Below, one piece after another: positions 46,846 to 56,358 of a stretch of DNA of 64,000 nt. A program made the translations under genes and the position numbers. How positions within the stretch are numbered: the first letter of the stretch is position 1; every line of letters starts with the position of its first letter. The notes beneath the pieces are model-generated. The model had not been told where the DNA came from and did not search any database. It saw nothing but the letters and a program-made list of their open reading frames with translations. The DNA comes from Paraburkholderia sp. IMGN_8 (lineage in GTDB: Bacteria > Pseudomonadota > Gammaproteobacteria > Burkholderiales > Burkholderiaceae). The stretch lies in NCBI RefSeq assembly GCF_038050405.1, contig NZ_CP150900.1, positions 1,550,001-1,614,000 of the forward strand. The letters are read 5' to 3'.

Positions 46846-48113
46846 ATAAGGTTCCTTTAAAACGAGTGGATGGTGGCTTATGAACTTCTCATCAGCGATG
46901 TCCGGCCACTGGATCTAGTCAATCCCATAGGTAGAAAAATCATTGATGAGCGGCTGTATTCTAGAGAGGCTCTTCCTATCGAAATACCGCTGAGTCTAGA
47001 AAGCATGACAATTCGTCCGAAAGCACAAATTCAAGATCGAAAGGTGGGAATGGAGCCACCCAGCCATCGCTGTCCAAATTCTGCCTCCCATCTGCTGGGC
47101 CGGTTGCCCGGCAGCTTAAGGGAGAGGCTAGCCACATTTGGCGAGACGTGAGCTCACGGAAAGATGGTTTGATTTCACTTCAAAGGTCGTAGCACGGATG
47201 CGCTACGGCATGTAGCATTCGAGATCCGGTTCGATCCGCCCATCCTATGTTCATTCTGCCGAAACGGCATAGACACCTGGCTTCGACAACTAGACGCGTG
47301 TGTCACGTTGCCCGCAAGCGGGGCTTTCTGGAGCAGTTCGTGTCAAATCAATTTCGTGCGCAGCGAGCGCCTTACTGGGACAAGACCAGATGATTAGCTG
47401 CTCGCTTGCGAGTGACGGCTCCCCGAATGCGCACTTCGGTTACTTCGTTCTCTTGGGTTGACCATGGCCGACAAACGAGCGACCGTCGACGACACATGCT
47501 GTCGTCGCCAACAGCCCATCAGGGCGATCTCGATCCCGGCCGGTTACTGGCGGCGAGAACGAAGTCGCTCCCCCGGAAAATTACTAACTTCGGCGGTTAG
47601 CGTCTAGTTAGAATTACCACAAGAATGTGAAACAAAAAGTACCTTCATAGTGGTGAGGTCATCGACTGCATCTTGCTTGAAATAGGTGAATCGTTGCCGT
47701 TCGGACTATCGGTCAAGGATACGCAAAGAAAATGGTTGATTAGATGGGCTGAGATGGTTAACGCGTTGCTGGTCCTCTGTTCCATTTCTAACCGATCTAT
47801 GTTCACTAAGCACGTCGACGCCCATGGAGCGGGCTGCGTCAACGCGCGCACGGGTCGGTCGGAGGAAAAAGATATGCTGAACTGCTCAGGTGCGCATTCG
47901 ATCACAAAATGAGTCACGTTGCTCTGATGGCCCCGAGCCAGGTCATTGTCAAATGGGCGTGCATCGATCGACTAGGATAAAAAAACGAAGGCTTTCTCAT
48001 CGCCATAGCTAACTAAGACGATCTGCTATTCACCTTCACGTCGTTTGTACCAGGCAACGCCATGTCAGCTGTCTGGTGACGTTGTACTGCTCCGGGCCGA
48101 TCAAGATCCATGC
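46846..48113. other. Gene-poor stretch
   Basis: About 1.27 kb with no supported gene. Frames at 46870-47151 (+) and 47645-47917 (either strand) reach 80-95 codons, but none has a convincing start or product. Base use is noticeably less GC-rich than in the core region. Probably decayed accessory DNA. Confidence 0.5.
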
Positions 48114-48590
48114 TCAGAAGCCGAAGCTGCTTAGTCCGGGGTGATCCTCAGGACGAGGACCTTGTGGCCAGAAGAATTTGCGGTCGCTTTCTTGGATCGG
48201 GACATCGTTAATACTGGCGTGTCGAACGGCCATGAGCCCATTTTCGTCGAACTGCCAGTTCTCATTGCCGAACGACCGAAACCAATGGCCCGAATCGTCG
48301 TGCCATTCGTAGGCGAATCTGACCGCAATGCGATCACCCGTGAAGGCCCACAACTCCTTGATTAGGCGGTACTCGAGTTCGCGTTCCCATTTTCGGTGCA
48401 AGAACGCAACGATCTGCTCACGGCCGGCGATGAATTCGGCACGGTTGCGCCAGCGACTGTCAACCGTATAGGCAAGTGCCACTTTTTCGGGGGTACGTGA
48501 GTTCCATCCGTTCTCACCCGCGCGTACTTTTAGGGTTGCCGTTTCAAGATTGAACGGAGGGAACGGAGGAAGGGATGAGCTCGCAGACAT
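48114..48590 (-). CDS. NTF2-like protein (DUF1348 family)
   Basis: 158 residues: [20 protein letters not shown] at the start, [20 protein letters not shown] and [20 protein letters not shown], with the end [18 protein letters not shown], matching a widespread family of small proteins with an NTF2-like fold and no known activity. ATG at 48590. It is intact, unlike its surroundings, so it may be under selection. Confidence 0.8.
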   Translation of the reverse strand: MSASSSLPPFPPFNLETATLKVRAGENGWNSRTPEKVALAYTVDSRWRNRAEFIAGREQIVAFLHRKWERELEYRLIKELWAFTGDRIAVRFAYEWHDDSGHWFRSFGNENWQFDENGLMAVRHASINDVPIQESDRKFFWPQGPRPEDHPGLSSFGF

Positions 48591-49289
48591 TTTGATTCCT
48601 CTATCTAGATTACCGTTGGGTCAGGGACAGGAAAAATTTACCTCGCTGCGACCGTGACGTGATCTTCAAGAAGGCCGCCAACGAGTGAACGTCTTCTCAA
48701 CATGCAATGTCCGGTTTGGTTGAAGCAAAGCCAATTCGAACGCTTCACGAACTCCGGTGTGTAAAACGGCTCATCCGGCGCAGCGCCGCGGCGGGTGGGG
48801 GTGGCAAAAAACGCGGCTTGGCCGGCATCTCGATCAGATTGCAAGGCGAGCTTGTAACGAAGGTAGCAGCGCACACACCCATCGATGATCTCCGGAAAAA
48901 ATCTCTCCATCGAATACCAACTTCGCAGCGACCTGCTTGATCATCACCAACTTCTAATACGTCAGGCTGACTACTTCAATGGATTCCCCAAGCCTAACGG
49001 CACCGGAGCCATTTCGCTGAAGGCGTATCAACTTTGCCAGTGCAATAACAATCCAAGGTTCCGCCTCCAATCGATAGGATGGCAAAATTACGGGTATGAG
49101 TATCGTTACGTATTGTTAAAGATCGTTAAGAATCGTGGGTGGAGGGCTTATTGCTGGTGTCGATCGCATACCGTAGGTACGGGATTGCAAAAAATCGTGA
49201 CTTGGTGCTGAGGCCTCGATGCTCATCAACCGTAACCAGGCGGGACCGCCATTTTGTTGCCGTGGCAGCTGCGCCGCTAACCTGATCGG
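48591..49289. other. Gene-poor stretch with a possible IS6-type fragment
   Basis: About 700 bases. On the minus strand from 48910, MERFFPEIIDGCVRCYLRYK resembles the start of IS6-family transposases (compare FPxEIIxxCVRWYxRY), but the match stops after about 28 codons. Nothing else recognisable. Confidence 0.4.
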
Positions 49290-49870
49290 CTACCCGGAGC
49301 GATATAGTCCTCCAACAAGGAAATCCGCGGCTTCTTGAAACGTTATATCGTCCAGGAGTTGTGCCGGCCCGTTGTGGCCCAGCTCGCCGATTCGACGGAC
49401 TCTGCTTAAAATAGGTGCGTTGAACCTTCCCAGTGTCTTGAGGCCGGTGTTGGTCGACTCCGGCGCCGCATGATTGGCGCTGCTTTCGTCAATGGTAATG
49501 GTCTCAGGTACCCCGTTCTGATCCATCGACTTCTCAAAATAGCGCTTGGCCGCTGTGCTAGTGTGATCGGCTCGCTGCATGAAATCGACAGAGTTGGCCG
49601 CCTTGTCGACAGATCAATACAGATATTTCCATGGTCCCCCGACTTTAGCGTGAGTTTCGTTCATTCGCCAGCTGCCAACGGCTCGTTTGCGACACCGAAA
49701 TGTTTCGTCCGGCGCCGGCAACATCTTGATGGCCCAGCGGCCCACCGTTATATGATTGACATCGATCCCGCGCTAGGCCGTGGCCTGCTCAGGATGACGC
49801 AAGAGCAATGGATACGCCACGTACCGGCGGGCACATAGCTGGATGAAAGCCAGCGCATACCGCAGGAACT
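49290..49870 (-). pseudogene. Relic of an IS6-family transposase
   Basis: Reading the minus strand from about 49870, the sequence ARRYVAYPLLLRHPE, then RGIDVNHITVGRWAIKMLP, GSWRMNETHAKVGGPWKYLY, SVDKAANSVDFM, AAKRYFEKSMDQNGVPETIT and DESSANHAA follows the IS6/IS26 transposase from the N-terminal part past its catalytic core. It carries at least two stop codons (one before RGIDVN, one after WKYLY), and the C-terminal third is scrambled. The DDE residues are partly kept (MNETH, TIDESSAN). No terminal repeats were identified. Confidence 0.75.
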
Positions 49871-50369
49871 TGAGAGCTCTCTCCAAAACAGGATTCAGAT
49901 CTTGCTTCATGGATCAAACGTCCTGACTCGCGCATCCAGCGTAGCAAGCCGGGTTAATGCGTCAGAACACGGAAGGCGTATTGCCGCGGTCTTGTCGCGT
50001 CGCTTTTGCACAAACGCGTCGACTTTGATATCACGCTCGCCGACTTCTCGCCACAATAGATGCGGCTCGCTGCATAGCATCACGAACGCCTCGCTCAGAT
50101 GCCGCGCGGCGAGCAGGATGCACCGTGCCAGGCGAAAATCTAGTGCCGAACTCGTTGCAATAGCAACGAATCGATGTTGCACAAGCGCGGGTTGGACAGG
50201 AAATGCCAGCGGAACACGCGGCAGATGACGGTTGCAGGAAACGAGTTGTTGCCGAACGCGACATCGTCGTCACATTCGAGACACGGTGGCTGTGATAGAG
50301 CGATTCTGTCGTCTTCATCAAGTCAATTTACCCTAGCGTGGCCTGAAAGCCTCGACCTTCACGCCGGGG
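49871..50369. other. Gene-poor stretch
   Basis: About 500 bases between two transposase relics. Frames of 90-108 codons exist on both strands but none was recognised; likely decayed sequence. Confidence 0.4.
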
Positions 50370-50840
50370 ATGAAAGGCGGGTGTAGACGGCGCAGCAGGA
50401 ATATCGTGATCTTCGGAGGGAGAAATGCGACGATCAAGAATTCCCGGAAAGACCCGTTGCACAAGCTTTCGACGGCGCTCGTGAAGGAGTACGGCGCCAT
50501 CTTCATCGGCAACGTGAACGCTTCGGCGCTCGCGAAGACACGGATGGCGAAATCCGTGCTCGACGCGGGATGGAGCTTTTCCCGGACCATGCTGCAGTAC
50601 AAAGGCGATCGCGCCGGCGTGTGGTTCGATGAGGTCGATGAACGATATTCAACCCAGACCTGCAGTTGCTGTAGCAGGCGCACTGGCCCGAAGGGCCGGG
50701 AAGGTCTCGGAATAAGAGAATGGGCCTGCCCCGAATGTGGCGCCTATCATCATCGCGACATCAACGCAGCACTGAACATTCCATTCTCGCGGCGGGACGT
50801 CGCCGTCTTGCAGAAGGAATCCCCGTCCTTTCCGCGCTAA
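50370..50840 (+). pseudogene. C-terminal remnant of an IS605-type TnpB/OrfB
   Basis: The 156-codon frame holds the last part of a TnpB/OrfB protein: IIGNVNASALAKT-type RuvC region (AIFIGNVNASALAKTRMAKS), WFDEVDERYSTQTCSCC, and the zinc-ribbon pairs CSCC and CPEC (YHHRDINAALNI with the last catalytic Asp). The N-terminal two thirds, including the first catalytic residues, are missing; the first 20 residues of the frame do not belong to the family. The 3' end and the sequence after it look preserved. Confidence 0.8.
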
Positions 50841-50880
50841 GCGCGGCAGCCGAAGGCTGAGGGCGGGGAGGACGTCAACG
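50814..50880 (+). ncRNA. IS605-type right end / probable reRNA (omega RNA) segment
   Basis: Just at and after the tnpB stop: stem CCGCGC-TAA-GCGCGG (50832-50846), stem AGCC-GAA-GGCT (50848-50858), and CCCCGTCC pairing with GGGCGGGG (50821-50828 and 50861-50868), then AGGACGTCAA. In IS605 elements this place encodes the guide RNA scaffold used by TnpB and the right end of the transposon. The element has lost most of tnpB, so the RNA is probably a remnant. Confidence 0.6.
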
Positions 50881-51082
50881 CTACCTTTCTTTCAACCTGA
50901 CAGAACCTCACAAACCTCATCGAGAATTACTGATTTCAAAACTCGTCGCAACAAACTTGTTAAGTGGTGTCAGCCAGTGTGAGATCGCCACCATGTTGGC
51001 GGAGTGTTCGCGTAGCATCATACGGTGATGAAAATCGAGTTCAATCCTGAATTCACCTGCAGGTCTTTTAAGGAGCGCTGCG

Positions 51083-51430
51083 ATGCCCGAACTGAAGAAA
51101 TTGGTTACTATCCTGTTCGCTATGGCTGCTCTCGCTGGAGCAGCGACGGTTCAGGCCCAAAGCGATTCTACTGCGTCCGCTGGTGCGGCAAGTAGGAAGA
51201 CCATCCGCAGGCAAAACCACCAGCTCGAATCAAAAGTACGGCATGCGTTGACCAAGACCAAGAACCTCGACTCCTCAAGCATCACCATTCTCGCGCGAAG
51301 CGGCAAAGTCACGCTCGAGGGTCAAGCACCCAATAAAGATCAGATCGAGCTTGCCGGAAAGACGGCAACAAGCGTCCCCGGCGTGACCAGCGTCACAAAT
51401 AACGTCGAGGTTCACGAGGCTGGCAACTAG
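51083..51430 (+). CDS. Exported BON-domain protein
   Basis: 115 residues. Signal peptide MPELKKLVTILFAMAALAGA, cleaved near VQA. A single BON domain follows (about 45-110): LESKVRHALTKTKNLDSSSI, SGKVTLEGQAPNKDQIELAG and VPGVTSVTNNVEVHEAGN. OsmY has two such domains; single-domain forms are common in Burkholderia and thought to act at the envelope under stress, perhaps by binding phospholipids. ATG with a GGAGCG site. Stands alone between transposase relics, and is intact. Confidence 0.83.
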   Translation: MPELKKLVTILFAMAALAGAATVQAQSDSTASAGAASRKTIRRQNHQLESKVRHALTKTKNLDSSSITILARSGKVTLEGQAPNKDQIELAGKTATSVPGVTSVTNNVEVHEAGN

Positions 51431-51499
51431 TTTGATTGCTTGTGCTGGGTGCGTATTTCACACCAAGCTGGACAGATTCCGCATGAGGTAGGGACACGG

Positions 51500-51685
51500 G
51501 TCAGCTGTGGCCTGCTCGACGCTTTGTCGGGAGCCGCATGCATTCCCTACCTCGGCGCCTCGCCTACAGCCATCGGGCGATACGTTCGGCGCATGCAGCG
51601 CGCCGGGCTCAGCTACCCACAGCTTACGAGACTGTCTGACGACGAACTCGTAGCGGGGCTGCGTCCACTGAACGCAACGGATTGA
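51500..51685 (+). pseudogene. Relic of an IS21-family IstA N-terminus
   Basis: Residues GASPTAIGRYVRRMQRAGLS then YPQLTRLSDDELVAGLRP correspond to the helix-turn-helix and linker of IstA, where the family reads SxTTVxxYVxRAxxAGLxWP. The catalytic part is not present downstream. The frame starts within unrelated sequence at 51440. Confidence 0.6.
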
Positions 51686-51899
51686 AAGGTAACATCCCGA
51701 ACCCGACGGGTCCACCGTGCGGCGCGAACGGTCACGCGATGGCCTCACGCTGGACCTGCCGTGGAACAAGTCCGACGCCCAAGATCCCGATTACTTTGCC
51801 TGCGCGAGATTCTGTACCCGCTGCGGCCCTGGGCGTGTCATTGACACTGTCTTGATGTAGCAGCCGAATTGTTTGTGACTGTCCGACCATCCATTAAAA
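51686..51899. other. Short junction sequence
   Basis: About 210 bases between the IstA relic and the IS5-like fragment; nothing recognised. Confidence 0.4.
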
Positions 51900-52181
51900 A
51901 TGGTGAGTGTCAAAGTGATAGACGTTCCTCTTTCCGATGAGGATTGGCAGCGAGTTAGCCATCTACTGATCGTAGATTCCAGGCGGCGGTTTGGCCGCCC
52001 AGCTCGAGATCCGCGAGACGTATTGAATGCCATCCTTTGGGTCACCATCCACAAGGAGAAGTGGCACAGGTTACCGTCTAACTACCCGCCGTCACGGACG
52101 TGCTACATCAAATGGCTTCAATGGCGACGCGCTGGTCTAATTTCCAAAATATTTGAGGCGTTATGGATTGCAGAAAGCTGA
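51900..52181 (+). pseudogene. IS4/IS5-family transposase N-terminal fragment (DUF4096-like)
   Basis: 93 codons: PLSDEDWQRVSHLLIVDSRR, FGRPARDPRDVLNAILWVT, EKWHRLPSNYPPSRTCYIKW and LQWRRAGLISKIFEALW. This is the N-terminal domain of IS4/IS5-type transposases; the DDE catalytic part is absent. Short stand-alone genes of this kind occur widely in Burkholderia, so a repurposed DNA-binding role cannot be excluded. Confidence 0.7.
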
Positions 52182-52436
52182 ACAGAGGCCGTGACCTGTT
52201 GACATTGCAAGATCGGCATGTTCTCAATACCGCTGGTGGTAATGTGCCGGGTCCGTGACTGCATGTACTTGCGAGGTGGGCGTCATGCCTGTATCGTCGT
52301 TGACGACCTTCTCAAGCGTGTTCGTTGTGATTTACTGGCCGATCTTCCTCACAGTGAGTCGCATGTGTTACATGTTTCGACGCGAATTGCTGTATCTCGT
52401 CGCCTTGGGTCGCGATCGTATGTCACGGGGTCTGGT
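52182..52436. other. Unassigned stretch
   Basis: About 250 bases; short frames only, nothing recognised. Confidence 0.4.
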
Positions 52437-52859
52437 TTAGATGCCAGATTGGTTTCGGAGAATGATGAGTTGAACAATCTTATTTCCGCAGAACGAGAAA
52501 TAGAAAGTAAGGACGAGAGGGTTCGGGAGACCACGCTTGTCAAATATTCCGTCAATATGGGCAGTTAGGATTGAATGTCCGTAGTGCTCGACCACCTTGA
52601 CGACCTCGAGCGTCAGCCGCTCGCCGATAATGTCGCGAGCCGCCCAATTGGCGATGGCGTCTTTACCCCAATAGTCGACAAACTGATCATTGACGAGGGC
52701 GTCATCGACGAATGTTTCCAGCAACGCGTCGAGGTCGCCAAGGTTTGTGGCTTGTATGTAAGCGTCAACGAATGGCAATAGTCCTCTGCGCTCCTTTCCG
52801 GTAGGAGTCGGCCGCGTAACAGGAAATCCTTGCTTGCCCGAATCAGGTACGTCAGCCAT
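52437..52859 (-). CDS. SnoaL/NTF2-like protein
   Basis: 140 residues from the ATG at 52859 (MADVPDSGKQGFPVTRP), which has an AAGGA site 6 bases upstream; two Met codons further upstream lack one. The NTF2-like layout is visible: LLPFVDAYIQATNLGDLDAL, FVDDALVNDQFVDYWGKDAI, and the last strands PLVLTFYFSFCGNKIVQLII. Functions in this fold range from isomerases to non-enzymatic proteins. It is divergent from nothing obvious and lies just before a truncated regulator on the same strand. Confidence 0.75.
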   Translation of the reverse strand: MADVPDSGKQGFPVTRPTPTGKERRGLLPFVDAYIQATNLGDLDALLETFVDDALVNDQFVDYWGKDAIANWAARDIIGERLTLEVVKVVEHYGHSILTAHIDGIFDKRGLPNPLVLTFYFSFCGNKIVQLIILRNQSGI

Positions 52860-53028
52860 GTCGTATCCTTGCATTACCTCCACGATTATTGCCGCTGTTG
52901 AGCAAATGTGGCACGTTATGCAACGTTAAACGCTGTCAAGACGTGATAGCCGCCACGGCTGACCGGCCCGCTGTCAGTATCGATGGAGGCGTAGCACCGC
53001 TAGGTCAAGCAGGATTTGACCTGCAGTA
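52860..53028. other. Intergenic sequence
   Basis: About 170 bases upstream of the SnoaL-like gene, containing its promoter; no motif recognised. Confidence 0.3.
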
Positions 53029-54962
53029 TCAAGGTCGGCGTTTGGTAGTTGCCAGCAATCGCAATGCTACTTTGGGCGGCTGCGATAGCGCCCTATAAAT
53101 TGCCGACGCGGATCGGAAAATGGTTAGGCTGGCAAATACATTCAACTGACGACGCAAGCTGCAGAACGAGTCGACCAATCTCAGCCTGTCTTCAATTGCC
53201 TTCCGAAGTCCTCGTCGGTCCCGCCGATAAACATAGCCGAAGCAGCCATGGCTTCCTGAAGTGCCAGTTGGGCTGTCCTGTCCGCGTAGCCTTCTGGCCA
53301 GGAAGCTAGGGCCTGCTCGCACCAACGATGGCATTCGACGAGCAACGACAGCTCAAGGAACAGCGGCGCCGATGCCGCGGCGAGTTGCACACCGATCACA
53401 GTTTCGCCAGCGACAGTAAAGCACCACTCCAACGCTGCACGAATATTGCCCATGTGATGTCCGATGGTCGCCGCGTGCTCGTTCGGGGCTGCAATGCATC
53501 CGACGGGATTTCTCGGACGCCACTTCGCATAGTAGAGGGCGTGTCGTCTGGCGACATCCGTGGCATCGGTAGATAGTTCGAGCTTTTCGGCCGCAAAGGC
53601 CACTGTGGAGTCGAGCAACCGATGGTATGCGATCCCGTTGATGGGGGCTACCCAGATGAGGGATTTGTCAATTAAGCTGGAAATCGCCTCGGCGACCTTC
53701 GTCATGTCAGTCTGGTCGTCAATAGCTACGGCCTGAGCGGCTTCGAGCGTGAACACACCAACGAAGACAGAAAGGCGTACGAGCACGCGTCGGTCCCGAT
53801 CGGACAAAAGATTGAAGCTCCAGTCCAGCATCGCATATAGGGTTTGGTGACGCGGGAGCGCACTGCGGCGTCCCTGCCAGAGGAGCTTGAATCGATTGTT
53901 CAGCAGATAGGCGGTTCCCTGGAGCCCGTACGCGCCTACACGGCTACCGGCCAGTTCGATCGCCAGCGAGATGCCATCTAGTCGGTTGCAGATCGCTGCG
54001 ACAGTAGGCGCATCGGCATCGGTCAGGTCTGGCGTATAACCGCTGGCGAACGCGCGCTCCATGAACAGTTGAACCGCAGGAAAGGAGAGGGCCTTGGCCG
54101 CATTCAAAGCGTTCCCGATCACCGGATACTCCAACGGCATTAAAAGGTGGACGTGCTCGCCCTCTACTCGCAGTGCTTCACGGCTTGTCGTGAGGATATG
54201 CACCTGCGGCGCATCGTAATAGAGTCGTTCCGCCAACATAGCGGCGGCGTCGATGACGTGCTCGCAGTTGTCAAGGACCAGCAGAATCCGACGGCCCGCC
54301 AGAAATGCCGTAAGACTGGAAAGAGGATCTGTTCCGTGTGTAAAAATACCGAGCACGGTAGCTACTGCGTTTGGGACAAGGGGCGGGTCGATCACCGCAC
54401 CGAGATCTATGAAATAAACAGCTTCCCCGAAATCGCTGAGCAAGGCGTGGGCGATGGCGACCGCGACAACTGTCTTACCGATGCCGCCGGCCCCAACCAC
54501 GCTGACAAAGCGTTGAGAAGTAAGCAGCGTCGTCAGAACTGTGACTGTGTCTTCGCGACCGAGCATTCGGGCCAATCGCGCTGGAAGCTTATGTTTTGAA
54601 ACTTGGGCCGCGTCAAATGGATGCAAAAGCGACTCCGAGGGCTGCGCAGCAGAGCGAACAACGCGTTCGACAAAAAAATATCCTCGTCCCGTCACGTTCG
54701 CGATATATCTGATCCCATTCGTGCCGTCTCCGAGGGCATTTCGCAGTTCCGCGATCGCCACCCTGAGGCTGCCTTTCCCCACCACGACATTGGGCCAAGC
54801 ACGGGCCATCAATTCACGTTGGTCTACGACCTCACCGTCGGCCTCTGCAAGGGCGATAAGGACATCAAGCGCTCGAGAACCGATGTCGACCGCCTCTTCG
54901 CCTCTAAGTAGAAGGCGCTCAGCCGCAAGGAGCCGGTATGGTCCGAATGAGATCACATCCAT
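53029..54962 (-). pseudogene. 3'-truncated winged-helix / AAA-type ATPase regulator
   Basis: The first 593 codons (54962 to 53181) are intact: an OmpR-type winged helix at 1-97 (FGPYRLLAAERLLLRGEEAV, ending TGRGYFFVER), then an NB-ARC/STAND-like ATPase with Walker A GAGGIGKT (157-164) and Walker B RRILLVLDNCEH, then the helical region up to LALQEAMAASAMFIGGTDED. Relatives have about 950 residues with a long TPR tail. Here the frame ends at QLKTG; the next frame continues with AIEDRLRLVDSFCSLRRQLN and FASLTIFR, matching the start of the TPR region, then diverges. So a frameshift and a deletion truncate the protein. The first domains might still bind DNA. Confidence 0.75.
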
Positions 54963-55485
54963 CGCGCCATAGAGCCCTGAAAAGAGGAAGTTGAATGCGA
55001 GCGTTTTCTCTTCGAATTACTTTTGCGATTGAGTTCCCTACGTACTGAATTGATCACTCATCGACGTTGGTGGAAACCCGGTTGAGAACACCGCCAAGGA
55101 ACGGAGCTCAGCATCGGGCCGGAGAGCTGCGAGGGTGCGTCTTCGTTCTGCAGCTTGCTCACAAGCGACAAGGGAAGGTCAAAAACAGTTGAGGCTAGCG
55201 CTTGGTTCATATGTAAGGATCCCCTGCGATGTACGAGACGGATTTCGACTTCCGCGCATCGACGGTGTGCCTTGTCACTTATGTCCCGTGGTACCGTCTA
55301 CCAACTCGTGCAGCGTGGCTGTGCTGCGTGGTCGATGGTAACACTGACGTTTTAAGGATATCGTCCTCGATACCGCACGCTGTGTTCTGTAACGGGCAAA
55401 TTTATATCGTATTTCTTGCATCCAAGGTTCGACAACAGCAGGGAGGCTGAATTTGACTCGTGAAACACCGAGATAAGTAGAGGAG
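54963..55485. other. Gene-poor stretch
   Basis: About 520 bases upstream of the regulator; short frames only. The promoter of the truncated regulator lies at its left end. Confidence 0.4.
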
Positions 55486-55636
55486 CAGACTACGTCGCTG
55501 ATTCTCGAGGAGATCTGCCGGAATGGCGGTCATCTGTTTCTGAGGTAGTCGCGCGCGGTTCCGTATTGATCGAACAGATTGGAAGTACGAACGTTCGGCT
55601 AGTGGAGTGGATTCTCGGTCGAGCTGCTACACGGCA
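55486..55636 (+). pseudogene. Decayed partial copy of the adjacent AraC gene
   Basis: Nucleotide similarity over about 150 bases to 56548-56702 of the AraC gene: shared blocks include GGTCATCTGTTTCTGA (gene: GATCATCTGTTTCTGA), TATTGATCGA and CTACACGG. The reading frame is broken by small deletions and stops. Shows a partial duplication followed by decay. Confidence 0.7.
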
Positions 55637-55934
55637 CCGCTTGGTATTTTGACGAGCGGCTCTGGAGAAACAGATGGCCGCTGAACTGGCGAGCCGATCT
55701 TTCAAGTAGGATTTCGGTTGTGAGACTGTGCTCGACAACGGCCGGTCGTAGCACGCATGAATCGCTACAGAGCGTGACGAACATCTCGGCTAGGAGACAT
55801 GCACTACCCAGCTTACGTCGCACCGCTTTCAACTTTGGTTAAATTTGGTACATGAATGGTCATTTCGCATTAGGCGCACACATGCTTTCATCAACTGTCT
55901 AAGTCGGAAACCGCCAAACAACAGATTATTCAGC
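55637..55934. other. Unassigned stretch
   Basis: About 300 bases; the first 30 may still belong to the AraC copy. Short minus-strand frames only, nothing recognised. Confidence 0.35.
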
Positions 55935-56260
55935 CTGTACATGTTTACGGAGAAGAAGTCGTCGATCTATCGCGAGTCGGTCCAGGGCTGGATGAACCGG
56001 TCCGGCACGGAGCCCGGTATGTGATCCAGCAGGCAATCGAGGCGGAGCTGCCGGCATTGTTAGAACGGTGTGAGAGCATCATGGCCTGCGTGCCAGTACG
56101 CAATGGCTATATGTCGGACTGCGGCGTGGCGATAACAGCTGGCTCCATCGCATTACAGGTCCCGAAGGATCGCGATCGATCTGGATTGGGGGTGAAGGTC
56201 AATTCTTCGATTGTGCCGCCGCGTGTGCGGATGACGCCAAGGCGGCTGTCGAGCAATTCG
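55935..56260 (+). pseudogene. Relic of an IS256-family transposase N-terminus
   Basis: Reads GEEVVDLSRVGPGLDEPVRH, GARYVIQQAIEAELPALLER, then PVRNGYMSDCGVAITAGSIA, QVPKDRDRSGLGVKVNSSIV and PPRVRM, the N-terminal 110 residues of IS256-type (mutator) transposases, where the family has VVRNGYLPERxIxTGIGPVxVxxPRVRDRSG. The catalytic domain is absent. Sequence after 56260 ends in an unrelated frame before the AraC gene. Confidence 0.72.
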
Positions 56261-56358
56261 GCGAGCGGACGTTCAGCCTCTGGGGTCCCACGACCCTGTA
56301 GCGAAGTGTTGAGCGCAAAGCTGGAACGGGATTGAGAAATGTGAAATCAGGAGCCACT

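Noticed and set aside
46870..47917. Small frames as genes in the gap after the DUF4126-like gene
   Set aside because: No supported start, no recognisable product, and both strands are open in the same places.
49470..49838. 122-codon plus-strand frame
   Set aside because: It is antisense to the IS6 transposase relic, which matches the family at many points on the other strand.
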